64,000 nt of DNA from assembly GCF_025143985.1 (NCBI RefSeq), contig NZ_CP083564.1, positions 1,489,501 to 1,553,500 of the forward strand. The letters are read 5' to 3'. Each line of letters opens with the position of its first letter. Positions within the stretch are counted from its first letter, which is position 1. The position numbers were made by a program, and so were the translations under genes. The notes under the pieces were generated by a model. That model saw nothing but the letters and a program-made list of their open reading frames with translations, was not told the DNA's origin and did no database searches. Of this stretch, positions 54,480 to 63,058 are shown in pieces. This stretch comes from Sulfitobacter sp. W027. Lineage in GTDB: Bacteria; Pseudomonadota; Alphaproteobacteria; Rhodobacterales; Rhodobacteraceae.

Positions 54480-55310
54480 CTATTTGGACTTGAAGCAGAC
54501 AATCTGAACCGGATGGGTTCTGCCCTCCTCGATATTCCGGGCGGCATTTCTAACGATCTGTGGCGCGAGTTCGCCCAGGAGAATATGCACACCGAACACC
54601 GGGGCCTGACCTTTCTCGGCGCGCTCGATGGCAGCCTTGTAGACCTGCAGATATTTTTCCCCGGTATTCGTAACTTTAATCTGGGAGAACCCGGCACGCT
54701 CAAGCGCCGCGACGGTGTCTGATGGGCGCATTAGATGAGCGCCCGTTCCGTCTTCTGACCAAGGGACAGGGTGATGTGGTTCCCCGGCCTCGCCGAGCCC
54801 ATGTTCTGTCAGCGCAAAGAACGCGCCGGGCTTCAACACACGGAAGGCTTCTCCGAAGAAGCCATCCCGGTCGGGAACGTTCATTGTAACGTGTTGCGCG
54901 TATCCACCATCGAATGCTTCATCGTCATAGGGGAGTTGCAGACCGTCGCCGTGTCGAAACTTTACCATATCCTCCATCCCGACAAGCACACTCAACCGGT
55001 TGGCTGCCTCAACGAAGGGCCCAGTTATGTCGATACCATCCACATAACAGCCAAAGCGTTTGGCCAGATATCTGGCGGGACCGCCGATGCCACAGCCAAT
55101 GTCGACGAGCCGGTCCCCCTTTTGGATCGGCAAGACATCGGCAAGCTCGACGGTTGCAGGGAAGCCCCGTGCGTGGAAATGATCGACTGGTGCCAGGTCT
55201 TCTATGGTCGCAGACACACGGTCGATCCCAGCAAGCTCCATTGCGTCCAAGATCCGCGCATAAACGTCGCCTTTGCCCCAATGATCAGAAACCGATTGAG
55301 CGTTCGTCAT
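54480..55310 (-). CDS. SAM-dependent class I methyltransferase
   Basis: This protein of about 276 residues has a class I Rossmann methyltransferase core: motif I LVDIGCGIGGPARYLAKRFG, acidic loop VDGIDITGPFVEAAN, motif GDGLQLPYDDEAFDGGYAQHVTMNV and motif LKPGAFFALTEHG. It resembles glycine/sarcosine or sterol-type small-molecule N/C-methyltransferases, but the substrate is unknown. GGAGATCC before the ATG at 55310 fixes the start. It lies upstream of the thioesterase gene on the same strand with a 103-bp gap. Confidence 0.82.
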   Translation of the reverse strand: MTNAQSVSDHWGKGDVYARILDAMELAGIDRVSATIEDLAPVDHFHARGFPATVELADVLPIQKGDRLVDIGCGIGGPARYLAKRFGCYVDGIDITGPFVEAANRLSVLVGMEDMVKFRHGDGLQLPYDDEAFDGGYAQHVTMNVPDRDGFFGEAFRVLKPGAFFALTEHGLGEAGEPHHPVPWSEDGTGAHLMRPSDTVAALERAGFSQIKVTNTGEKYLQVYKAAIERAEKGQAPVFGVHILLGELAPQIVRNAARNIEEGRTHPVQIVCFKSK

Positions 55311-55553
55311 GTGCGGATCTCCGAGTTGATCGAGCAAGTATAACACAGGTTGCTCGGGATCCTTAGACGTCTTGGCGAGGTCCGCTTTGGGCTCAAAACA
55401 GACCTTTGCGCGACATCTGCTCTACAAGGCGCGGACGATCTCCGCCGAGCGGATGAGGGCATCGAGAAACCGGCAAGAGTCTTTGTGCCGCATGGGTATC
55501 CTCCGCATGAAGAGCGGAGTGAGATAGGCCCATCTGCGAGACAACGCAGCGCA

Positions 55554-55578
55554 CCAACACGGTTTGCGGACACCCCCA
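55554..55578 (-). repeat. Inverted copy of the intergenic repeat
   Basis: This is the reverse complement of the 53855-53879 element with one mismatch. It lies in the 620-bp gene-free gap 55311-55932. Confidence 0.6.
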
Positions 55579-55631
55579 TCTTGCTTTTGTCGCACTCATT
55601 TTTATGAGGCGCGTGCGATATGGCCCGAAAA

Positions 55632-55661
55632 ATGCTGCGCAACGCACGAATGGCCGGTTCG
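55632..55661 (+). repeat. 30-bp direct repeat, copy 1
   Basis: This 30-base element (ATGCTGC-x-CAA-x-GCACGAATGG then CCGGTTCG) recurs at 60514-60543 with 28 of 30 identical bases in the same orientation. The two copies bracket the regulator pair and small genes of 55.9-60.4 kb. Confidence 0.65.
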
Positions 55662-55932
55662 GTTAAGCCGCACCCCGGCGCAAATCAATGACTCGAGTGT
55701 CGGCTGTGGGCCGTAAACGTCTGCTTTCCATTCTCGACAGGAAGGGGGCGGATAGCCGCCGTTCACTGCATCCGGTATCGATGACCGTTTCGGCATACAG
55801 TGCGGCCAAGCGCACTGCTAATTGGCGGTAGCGTATTGGCAAGAATAGTTAAATGCGTCCAGCTCGCTAAGGATACCACTGGTGCTGCGACCCCAAAAAG
55901 AGAACGTGTTTGCACAGAAACCTTTTCAAGTC

Positions 55933-57552
55933 TTAGAAGGGCATGCCCGAAGCCGCCAGCGCTGAAAGCCAGCGATCTGCCAGTCCCGGTGCTGTCCACA
56001 TGCCCGTGATCACTGACCGTTCGCGTGCCACGCTCCATTCCGGGTGTTCTTTGAGGAAAGCCTGTATGGCAGCCTTGGCCTCGTCCGCTCTACCCACACA
56101 CTGATAGATCGCGGCGAGCGTCTTGTTTGCGGCCGCTGGCATCGAAGGCGCGGCCGTGAACGTATCTAATGCCTCGTCGCAGGCACCTATTTGCCACTGT
56201 ATCCGTGCCTTGGTCCAGTTCGTGTCATGCCCATAGATCGGATCGATCAGCTCGATATCAGCGATCTCCTCAAGCGCTTCTTCGGTTCTGCCGACGAAGG
56301 ACAGCGCTTGCGCCAAGGCATTGCGGGCAAAGGATGAAGACGGGTTCAACTCCACCGCGCGGTCAAAGGCGCTGATGGCGCCTTCGACATCGCGGTTGAA
56401 CATCAGCACGCGGCCCAGAGCGTGAAACGCAAGAAAGTTGTTCGGGTCCAGTTCCACCGCCCTCCGGGCGAGATCGTTCATCCGCCGGCGGATCGCATCC
56501 TCATCCCCTTCGACCCAGCCGTAGCGCAGCCCGATGCGCAGCGACAGGGCCTGACCGAGTGGCCCCCAGGCGGACTCGGGATAATCCCTAATGGATTGCT
56601 CCTGCTCCGCGATGTTGACCAGCAGACTTTCCTTGGAGAAATTCCGCATAATTCTACTTTGTGCCGCGTTTGAGATCAGCAGGGCGCTGACATCACCGGC
56701 TGCAATCTGCGGCTCGGCCATGTCGACGACCTTTTCCCCAACTGCATGGGCGATCTTGCGGCTGATCCGGCTATTCGCGCGCAGGAGTTCATCCATAGGG
56801 ACGTCGAATTCATCAGCCCAGAGGCTTGCTTCCGTCGCACCGTCGATCAGCCGGGCCGTTGTGCGCACATCCGTGCCATCGTATTGCTGGCTGCCTTCCA
56901 AGACGAAGTCGGCTCCAAGGCGTTCGGCAATGTCAGACGTGGCGAGATCGGAATCCCTGAAGGCAGAGCTCGACCTCTGCGAGATAATCAAGAACTGCGG
57001 ATAGCGCGCCAGCTGGGTTGTGATATTGTCGCTCACGGCATCGCTCAAGTAGCCTTGATATTTCGGCGGGCTGAAGTCGTCGAACGGCAAGACTGCGATG
57101 ACCGGCGGCCCCGGCGGCGCTGCGGGCCGTAGCAGGGTAAAGCCGAGTGCGGTCGCGCAGAGCACCATGACAGCAAGCAAGGCCAGTTGCCCTCTGCGTT
57201 GCGACCACAGCGGTGCGTCAGGCGCAGGCGGAACCAGCCGATACCCCGACCGGGGGACTGTCTCAACGATGCGCTTGTCATGGTCTTTGAGGACCCGACG
57301 TATCTCCGCAATACATTGCGCGACGCTGTCGGGAGTTACCGAACGGCCCTGCCAGACCTCTTCGAGCAGCGCATCCTGGCTCACGATCTCACCGGGCACC
57401 TGGGCAAGCGCCATGAGCACTTCACGGGATTGGTGCCGCAGGTCCAGCTCCTTCCCGTCATGACAGAATAACCGCCCAACGGAGAGATCGAAAACCGCGC
57501 TCCCAAGGTCTATTTCAGAAGATTTCGTATCTCTTCGTTTGGCGAAACGCAT
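55933..57552 (-). CDS. CadC-like membrane-anchored winged-helix regulator with TolB-like and TPR regions
   Basis: This 539-residue protein has an OmpR-type winged helix at its N-terminus (about 15-107, VSQDALLEEVWQGRSVTPDSVAQCI...RSGYRLV), one membrane span (about 121-142), a FlgO/TolB-N-like domain (about 150-270, IAVLPFDDFSPP...GADFVLEGSQQYDG) and TPR-like repeats (about 340-500, AVELDPNNFLAFHALGRVL and DRAVELNPSSSFARNAL). CadC/ToxR-type proteins regulate from the membrane; the TolB/TPR part may sense a periplasmic signal. It is divergent from a small exported protein that it may control. A related architecture is encoded at 58760. Confidence 0.8.
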   Translation of the reverse strand: MRFAKRRDTKSSEIDLGSAVFDLSVGRLFCHDGKELDLRHQSREVLMALAQVPGEIVSQDALLEEVWQGRSVTPDSVAQCIAEIRRVLKDHDKRIVETVPRSGYRLVPPAPDAPLWSQRRGQLALLAVMVLCATALGFTLLRPAAPPGPPVIAVLPFDDFSPPKYQGYLSDAVSDNITTQLARYPQFLIISQRSSSAFRDSDLATSDIAERLGADFVLEGSQQYDGTDVRTTARLIDGATEASLWADEFDVPMDELLRANSRISRKIAHAVGEKVVDMAEPQIAAGDVSALLISNAAQSRIMRNFSKESLLVNIAEQEQSIRDYPESAWGPLGQALSLRIGLRYGWVEGDEDAIRRRMNDLARRAVELDPNNFLAFHALGRVLMFNRDVEGAISAFDRAVELNPSSSFARNALAQALSFVGRTEEALEEIADIELIDPIYGHDTNWTKARIQWQIGACDEALDTFTAAPSMPAAANKTLAAIYQCVGRADEAKAAIQAFLKEHPEWSVARERSVITGMWTAPGLADRWLSALAASGMPF

Positions 57553-57670
57553 CTCCTTGACTTCCCATAAAGGTCACCATCACCGGTCCGCGTCTGGGAC
57601 TTTTGCCTGTCTGAAGAAGATACCCTGCCAAACGGATCATACCAAAACCGACCCCGAAAGGAAACGAGCC

Positions 57671-58030
57671 ATGCAACTTAAAAAAATGACCAAAACCGCA
57701 GCCGCCTTCGTCTTCGCCACAACCTGCGCTGCTTCGGCGGATCAATTTGCCATCCGAACGAACGAGCCCGTGTCCGGTGCAAACAAGGGCCTGCTCGAAG
57801 CGTTGGATGTTCGGGAAATCGATGCCGTTGAAATGAACGGCGCGCACTTCCTCGTGCTCGAAGCAAAGAACGAAGGCTATGTCGAAGCATACATCTTCGG
57901 GCGCGGCATTGATGCCAAGGCACTCTACCGGCTTGAGGCCGACTGGACTGGTGCCGGCCTGTCTTCTTTGCCTGTCGAAGCACGAGGCGCATTTTTCGAG
58001 GAGACGATTTGCGAGTTTTGCACAAGCTGA
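57671..58030 (+). CDS. Small exported protein, unknown function
   Basis: This 119-residue protein has a signal peptide (MQLKKMTKTAAAFVFATTCAASA) and a mature part of about 96 residues with two C-terminal cysteines (TICEFCTS), which could form a disulfide or a metal site. AAAGGAAACGAGCC before the ATG at 57671 fixes the start. It faces away from the CadC-like regulator across about 118 bp and is its most likely target. I do not recognise the family. Confidence 0.65.
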   Translation: MQLKKMTKTAAAFVFATTCAASADQFAIRTNEPVSGANKGLLEALDVREIDAVEMNGAHFLVLEAKNEGYVEAYIFGRGIDAKALYRLEADWTGAGLSSLPVEARGAFFEETICEFCTS

Positions 58031-58352
58031 CGGGTTCGCCCAAGAATGCAAATCAATGGATACTTCTCCCTATGAAAACGGGTGCCTCAGGATGAGGGAA
58101 CGGCGGAATGAGACATGAACGCCGCCAGCCAATCAGAAGGAAGCGACTGCTTCGGCAGTCGCTTCCAAGCAATGGTCTCGTTTATGCCGCGGCTCAACGA
58201 ATGACGGCTTACGTGGCTTGAAGAACGAGAACGTGCAAGCGCAGAGAATCCATACTCTCCGCCCTTTGGCTCGGTAACCTTCGTGATCGCAGCGCAAATG
58301 GAGCGCCAACAGCGAATGGCAGGAGGGTCCGCTTAACGGACAAACACACTAT

Positions 58353-58364
58353 GCGGACACCCCC
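58353..58364 (-). repeat. Partial copy of the intergenic repeat
   Basis: GCGGACACCCCC matches the core of the elements at 53855 and 55554 in inverse orientation. Only this short part is conserved. The stretch 58031-58384 has no gene. Confidence 0.35.
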
Positions 58365-58384
58365 TAAATCTAAATACCATCCGC

Positions 58385-58603
58385 TCACCAAAGGCGCGTT
58401 GGCGGAAGCAATCCAGTCTCACCGCTGCTCCGGTGATTGGCCGCGGTGCGCGGCGCGATGCCCAGATCCTCCAAGCGGTCGGATGGAAGATTGTTCAGTT
58501 CGTGGATCTCCTTTCGCATCCGGAGATGGCGAGCGATCCGGCGCAAAAGGGAGCTCATGGGATTGCGGAACTCGGTGCGGGCTATAGCGAATATGCGGGG
58601 CAT
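58385..58603 (-). CDS. DUF1127 (YjiS-like) small protein
   Basis: This 72-residue protein contains the DUF1127 core RRIARHLRMRKEIHELNNLPSDRLEDLGIAPR. Related proteins in alphaproteobacteria are often stress- or phosphate-responsive and may bind RNA. GGAGACCCC before the ATG at 58603 supports the start; ATG 58615 would be an alternative with a weaker site. It lies antisense to a spurious upstream extension of the 58760 gene, which supports the shorter start of that gene. Confidence 0.75.
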   Translation of the reverse strand: MPRIFAIARTEFRNPMSSLLRRIARHLRMRKEIHELNNLPSDRLEDLGIAPRTAANHRSSGETGLLPPTRLW

Positions 58604-58759
58604 CGGGGTCTCCATCTTGAGGTTTCGACGAGACATCTTCGCGCGCCGCTGCAAACCCAGCGCAATTTTGGGCTGCGGAGAACCGTCCGAAATGCAATAA
58701 TCCCGTCAAAAGTCGCGCGCAGAGCGCAAAATGCGGCATTCCACACATTCGGATCTGCA

Positions 58760-60364
58760 ATGGCTCAGCTTGTTCTACATCTTACAGGTCCTTTTCGCGC
58801 CGAGAATGGCGGCGTCGTTCTGAATGGTCTCAGCCGGCGCGCGGAAGGGCTCCTTGCCTACCTGTCGTGTCAACCGGGGATGCGCGCGGAACGCGGGGCC
58901 ATTGCGGATCTCTTGTGGTCGGATCGGGGTGAGGCGCAGGCACGGGCCTCTTTGCGGCAGGAATTGTCTGTTCTGCGAAAAACGCTGGGAGACGTGATCG
59001 CCGCTGACCGGCAGAGGGTCTGGCTCGATCCAGATGGGGTCGCTTGCCCGAAGGGGCAGGGCGACTTCCTCCAAGGCTTCGATCTGCCATCCGAAGCCTT
59101 CGAGGCCTGGCTGCGCGCCATGCGGCAAAGGGAGATACCGGCGCTGGTGCGCCCCGAAAAGGCTGCCAAAGGAGAGCGACCATCCCTGGCCGTTTTGCGC
59201 TTTGAAGAAATTGGCGCATCCGCGCCCGACATGTTCGCAATCGGCATCGTCGAAGAGATCACCGGCGCGCTTAGCCGATGTCGGGATTTCGATGTGATCG
59301 CGCGGCAATCGGTCTTCATGTTGCATTTGACGCCCACTGCTTTACCCGACATAGCGCGAAAGCTTGGTGCGCAATACCTGCTGGAAGGATCGGTGCAGCG
59401 GGCAGGGGACCGCGTGCGAATCTCGGTGCAATTGGTCAATGGCGAGGATGGGCACACGCGCTGGGCCGAGCGGTTCGATGACCGGCTGGACGATCTGTTC
59501 GAACTTCAGGATCGCATCGCGACCCATGTTGCAGGGCAGCTTTCGCCGAACCTTCGTGCCGCGGAGATCCTGCGGGCCCGCCGGCAACCGCCCGAAGTGC
59601 GCAGCGCTTATGACCTCCTGCTAACGGCCTTGCCGCACTTTTGGGTCCACGATCCCGATGAAAATCGTCGCGCACTGGCGCTCCTTGACCAAGCGATTGC
59701 GCGGGATCCCGATGCGGCACATGCACTCGCGATGAAGTCGTGGTGCCATGCGCAGGAATGCTGCTATCTGTGGTCGCTGACACCTGAGCGGGCCAGGGCT
59801 GCAAGTCGCGCCGCCTTCGAGCGCGCGCTGCCGCTGGCCCGGGACCATTCGGCGACGATCACGGCGCTCAGTGCAACAGCCGCGCTCAGCTTGCGGGATT
59901 TCGCAACCTCCGAAGATCTTGCGCGCAGGGCTCTCGATCTTGATCCGAACAACGCATGGGGCTGGCTGCGGCTTGGATGGGTTGCGGTTTATCGCGGCCG
60001 GCAGGAAGAGGCTTTGGGTCATTTTGACCGTGCTGAGGATCTCAGTCCGCTTGATCCTTTCCTCTTCAACATTGACTTCGGCCGCTCTGCGGCGAAGCGC
60101 GCTCTCGGACGCCTCAATGAGGCGCTTGAGCATATCGAGAAGGGTATGCGTGCGGCTCCCAAAGCACATTGGGCGTATCGTATGCTCTTCGGAACGCTTT
60201 GGCTGATGGGCGAGCGGGACAGAGCAATTGATGCCGGACATAAGTGGCTGGCCGCCCATCCAGGCCTTTCGACAGAGATCTTGCTCGGTGGCCTTCCCTC
60301 TTGGAAACATGATCCCGAATACTTGGATGTCCTGCGAAACTACAAAGCACTTCTTACAGAATAA
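58760..60364 (+). CDS. SARP-like regulator with TolB-like and TPR domains
   Basis: This protein of about 534 residues begins with a SARP-like winged-helix segment (about 1-100, LTGPFRAENGGVVLNGLSRRAEGLLAYLSCQPG...RASLRQELSVLRKTLGD), then a FlgO/TolB-N-like domain (about 140-260, PSLAVLRFEEIGA...LGAQYLLEGSVQRAGDR) and TPR-like repeats (about 300-500, RALDLDPNNAWGWLRLGWVAVYRGRQEEAL). No membrane span is obvious, unlike the CadC-like neighbour. The ATG at 58760 gives the natural family start; the open frame extends 327 bases upstream, but that part is antisense to the DUF1127 gene and has no protein character. Confidence 0.78.
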   Translation: MAQLVLHLTGPFRAENGGVVLNGLSRRAEGLLAYLSCQPGMRAERGAIADLLWSDRGEAQARASLRQELSVLRKTLGDVIAADRQRVWLDPDGVACPKGQGDFLQGFDLPSEAFEAWLRAMRQREIPALVRPEKAAKGERPSLAVLRFEEIGASAPDMFAIGIVEEITGALSRCRDFDVIARQSVFMLHLTPTALPDIARKLGAQYLLEGSVQRAGDRVRISVQLVNGEDGHTRWAERFDDRLDDLFELQDRIATHVAGQLSPNLRAAEILRARRQPPEVRSAYDLLLTALPHFWVHDPDENRRALALLDQAIARDPDAAHALAMKSWCHAQECCYLWSLTPERARAASRAAFERALPLARDHSATITALSATAALSLRDFATSEDLARRALDLDPNNAWGWLRLGWVAVYRGRQEEALGHFDRAEDLSPLDPFLFNIDFGRSAAKRALGRLNEALEHIEKGMRAAPKAHWAYRMLFGTLWLMGERDRAIDAGHKWLAAHPGLSTEILLGGLPSWKHDPEYLDVLRNYKALLTE

Positions 60365-60513
60365 TAGCCTCCGGGGGCGTGTCTTGCGTTACTCATGATA
60401 TGAGGGGGCTCGCGTCTTTGCGTGCCCTTGCTGGGGCGCATTCGGTTTTGTCCAGCTGCACGCCGCTCAGGGGGGGGCCAGTATGTCCGCAGACCGACGT
60501 TTAAGCGGTGAGT

Positions 60514-60543
60514 ATGCTGCCCAATGCACGAATGGCCGGTTCG
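60514..60543 (+). repeat. 30-bp direct repeat, copy 2
   Basis: This is the second copy of the element at 55632-55661 (28 of 30 bases). It lies in the 407-bp gap 60365-60771, which contains no supported gene. Confidence 0.65.
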
Positions 60544-60771
60544 ACGGGCCGCAGCGCAGCATGTCTGCCAAAGGTTGAAAGGCGGCAATGGGCCGACAGC
60601 CGAAATTCGCACAGACCTATTCAGCGGCTACGCTCCCAGCCTTCGATGATTAGCTTCAAGATCCTGCCAACATTCGCGAGAGATCACTGGTTCTGAGCAG
60701 GTGCCCTCTCGACGCGTAACCCACGTCTCGAATCCGTGGTAGAGTGGTTTCGACGTAGGGAGATCGCTGCG

Positions 60772-61272
60772 ATGACAGACCCAAAACCGGATGTATCAGA
60801 CCCAAATTGGATCGAATGGTTCTCCAAGAAGATGGATGAAGCCAGTCCCATGGAGAAGGCATTCTGGAAAAGAATGAGGCGCGTTGCGAAGGTGCGAGAT
60901 GAAATACTCGCCTCTGTCCCGATGGTAGATCAAGATGATGCCTGCATTTTGCTGAGCCTGTCGGAAAAGGATCCTTCCGCCACCTTGTTTCATCATGAGG
61001 TCGATTGTCAGATCCTACGTTTCAACATTGAAGGGCAGGCGGCCTATCCTTTGTTCCAGTTCGACGTGACCAGGCAGCGGGTTCATCCGACACTTATCGA
61101 GTTGATGAAGATGCGCCCAGACGCCTGGGGTGGTCAGATGGCGTTTCTACATTGGCTCACCCTACCTAACCGCAGCCTCGGCAATGCGCGGCCCTGCGAT
61201 AGGTTAGAGAAAGATGCGGATGCCATCGTGGCTTCCTTTAAGGCGGAAATCTCCCAACCTCTCCACGGATAA
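60772..61272 (+). CDS. Hypothetical protein with MbcA/ParS-like C-terminal region
   Basis: This 166-residue soluble protein has a helical, charged N-terminal half and a C-terminal stretch (about 105-150, HPTLIELMKMRPDAWGGQMAFLHWLTLPNRSLGNARPCDRL) that resembles the antitoxin/toxin-binding module (DUF2384, MbcA/ParS) with its W..P(N)..L.G..P pattern. No RES-domain toxin is encoded beside it, so a toxin-antitoxin role is uncertain. GGGAGATCGCTGCG precedes the ATG. The following 61273-61502 shows nothing. Confidence 0.5.
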   Translation: MTDPKPDVSDPNWIEWFSKKMDEASPMEKAFWKRMRRVAKVRDEILASVPMVDQDDACILLSLSEKDPSATLFHHEVDCQILRFNIEGQAAYPLFQFDVTRQRVHPTLIELMKMRPDAWGGQMAFLHWLTLPNRSLGNARPCDRLEKDADAIVASFKAEISQPLHG

Positions 61273-61502
61273 GAACAACCGATGAAGAAGTGCCCACATA
61301 CAGCGACTGAGGAAGCCCAAGAGACTACCGGCGCACGATTGGTAAACAAATGTATGAGCGCCTTGTCCGGAGCGGGCTGGCGCTCGACATCACCTTACGG
61401 AGACTACCCCGAACGCAGCAGCCACGTCTGTCGATAGAAGCTGCCTTGGCCACTCGGCCGCAGGTAGTCGAGAAGTAACAGTGTGTCTTCGGCCAATGAC
61501 AA

Positions 61503-61718
61503 TCAGGAACTTTCTTCGTCTGACAGTTTGGCCGCCAGCGCCTGAATGCGCTTTGCCGGGCCTTTGTAGCGCATCCCGCGGATGGAACCGCCATTTGCTC
61601 GCGCCATATCAGCGTGTGAGGACTTGCCAGAACGAAGTAGCTCCTCATCGCGTTCGCGCGAGGCAGCTTTCTCAGCTGCGCGTTCTTTGAATGAAAATCT
61701 GGGCACCTTGGGTTTCAT
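61503..61718 (-). CDS. Small basic hypothetical protein
   Basis: This 71-residue, strongly charged protein begins MKPKVPRFSFKERAAEKAASRERDEELL and has a basic glycine-containing middle (ANGGSIRGMRYKG). AAGGAG sits seven bases before the ATG at 61718, a good ribosome site. It resembles small proteins of unknown function common on alphaproteobacterial mobile DNA. No motif for a specific role. Confidence 0.6.
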   Translation of the reverse strand: MKPKVPRFSFKERAAEKAASRERDEELLRSGKSSHADMARANGGSIRGMRYKGPAKRIQALAAKLSDEESS

Positions 61719-61740
61719 GCGGACTCCTTCTTCCAGCTTA

Positions 61741-61950
61741 TCACATTGATGTCGAGTTTTTCTTGGGAAATCGAGACACCTGCGGCCAGCCTGTGCCGCG
61801 CTTGCAGACAGACCGACGCTCGAACTCGTGTTGAGTGATCCCATGCGGTAGATGGCATGGCCTGCGGGTTACTGTATGACCGCACTTCCAGCATCGAACC
61901 TCGATGTGGGTGATTCCAGGCGCGAACAGATCATCGGTTATGGTGGTCAT
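61741..61950 (-). CDS. Small zinc-ribbon-like protein with an incomplete cysteine set
   Basis: This 69-residue frame reads MTTITDDLFAPGITHIEVRC then WKCGHTVTRRPCHLPHGI, with C-x-x-C and further Cys/His as in a zinc ribbon. The C-terminal knuckle reads VCKRGTGWP, where a second cysteine would be expected, so one ligand seems lost. No strong ribosome site. It is 22 bp upstream of the 71-residue gene on the same strand. Stretch 61951-62212 shows no gene. Confidence 0.45.
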   Translation of the reverse strand: MTTITDDLFAPGITHIEVRCWKCGHTVTRRPCHLPHGITQHEFERRSVCKRGTGWPQVSRFPKKNSTSM

Positions 61951-62212
61951 CCTGAAGCAGTATCAGGGCCGCATAATCCGGCGGAAATAACTTTTCCATT
62001 TAGATGCCGATCTCTTCTAAACAGTTTCCTCAGAGGCAGAATCTAATGACCTGTTTTTTAAGGATTCAGTCCTGGAGTTGGGCAGTCTCCCGGGACCGCG
62101 CTGCTTGATCATCTGAACTTTGACGGCTTGGTTGGATGTCGAACATGTCGAGTTGATCTTCCGAGATCAGTGAATCAACAAATTCGAGTCCAGCATGTAG
62201 CGTCTGACGCGA

Positions 62213-62686
62213 ATGGTTCTTGCACTCTTTGACCATCAGCTTTCTGTCCGCCAGTTGGCCTTGCTCGCTGACATTACCGAGGGCGCGGTCCGAAATGCAC
62301 TTTCGCAAAACGGTGCTGCTGGCCTGACCGCAGTTCCGGGGGCGAAACCCGTGCGAGTGCCGCTCGATGAGGCCCGCCGGTGGTTGCCGGGGCGACGGGG
62401 GTTCAACGCTACGCCGACCGGACCTTCTGATGACCTGGTTATGAACGAGCGGCTGCGCGCCTTTGACCGAATGGAGCAGCTGACGGATTTTATTAGTCGA
62501 CACGCCACACGGCGTCTCGGGTCTCCCGACGCGCTCGAAGTTAACCACGGCTGGCTTGACGGAACCTATCTCTTCGATCCGACCATGGCCCGGAATGTCG
62601 CAGAAGCTATTGGCGCTGATGTGCCGACATTTGTTGGCAAGGCGCATGAACTGGCACTGCGCCGTGACCTGGGAGACGTTGCATGA
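62213..62686 (+). CDS. Hypothetical protein with N-terminal helix-turn-helix; possibly 5'-truncated
   Basis: This 157-residue frame opens almost directly into a helix-turn-helix (LSVRQLALLADITEGAVRNAL) followed by GLTAVPGAKPVRVPLDEARRWLPGRRGF, a DNA-binding style. No ribosome site precedes the ATG, and a TAG lies four codons upstream in frame, so an N-terminal part may have been lost. It overlaps the next gene (ATGA), so the pair is coupled. The antisense frame over it is a shadow. Confidence 0.6.
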   Translation: MVLALFDHQLSVRQLALLADITEGAVRNALSQNGAAGLTAVPGAKPVRVPLDEARRWLPGRRGFNATPTGPSDDLVMNERLRAFDRMEQLTDFISRHATRRLGSPDALEVNHGWLDGTYLFDPTMARNVAEAIGADVPTFVGKAHELALRRDLGDVA

Positions 62687-62973
62687 ACCCTCATCATCAT
62701 CGACCGAAGCTTCGCCCATCTCGGCACGCCTGCGCACCTATGCAGGGCCATGGTATCGAAGCCAAAGCTCTCGACTTGGTGCTGCAATACGGCACCGAGG
62801 AGCAAGCCTGTGCAGGCCGCACGTTGGTCCGGCTCGACCACGATCTCCGCAGAGAGTTCGAGAGAGACTGCCCTGAGCTACGAGACTGTCTCGGTATCTA
62901 CATCATCCTCGCCTCCGATGCGGTCGACACTGTCTGCCATGACGACCGGCGCCTTCGACGCCATCTGCACTAA
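62683..62973 (+). CDS. Small DUF4258-like protein
   Basis: This 96-residue protein has a region GIEAKALDLVLQYGTEEQ then GIYIILASDAVDTVCHDDRRLRRHL that resembles DUF4258-type proteins, some of which act like RelE-fold toxins; activity here is unproven. Its ATG overlaps the stop of the HTH protein gene by four bases, so the two form a small operon, with an antitoxin/toxin-like order possible. Confidence 0.5.
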   Translation: MNPHHHRPKLRPSRHACAPMQGHGIEAKALDLVLQYGTEEQACAGRTLVRLDHDLRREFERDCPELRDCLGIYIILASDAVDTVCHDDRRLRRHLH

Positions 62974-63058
62974 ACGCTTCTCCCGAAGGTTACGCTCTAC
63001 GGTTCCGGCGTAACCTTGACCCAATCACAATTTTTTGCTCATTTAACCGGAGCTTCCG

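Noticed and set aside
58433..58759. Upstream extension of the SARP-like regulator.
   Set aside because: The segment is antisense to a DUF1127 gene with a ribosome site, and the family consensus starts at the ATG at 58760.
62066..62737. Minus-strand frame of 223 codons over the HTH/DUF4258-like pair.
   Set aside because: Antisense to two coupled genes with better motifs; its residues are Arg/Ser/Cys-rich without domain signals.
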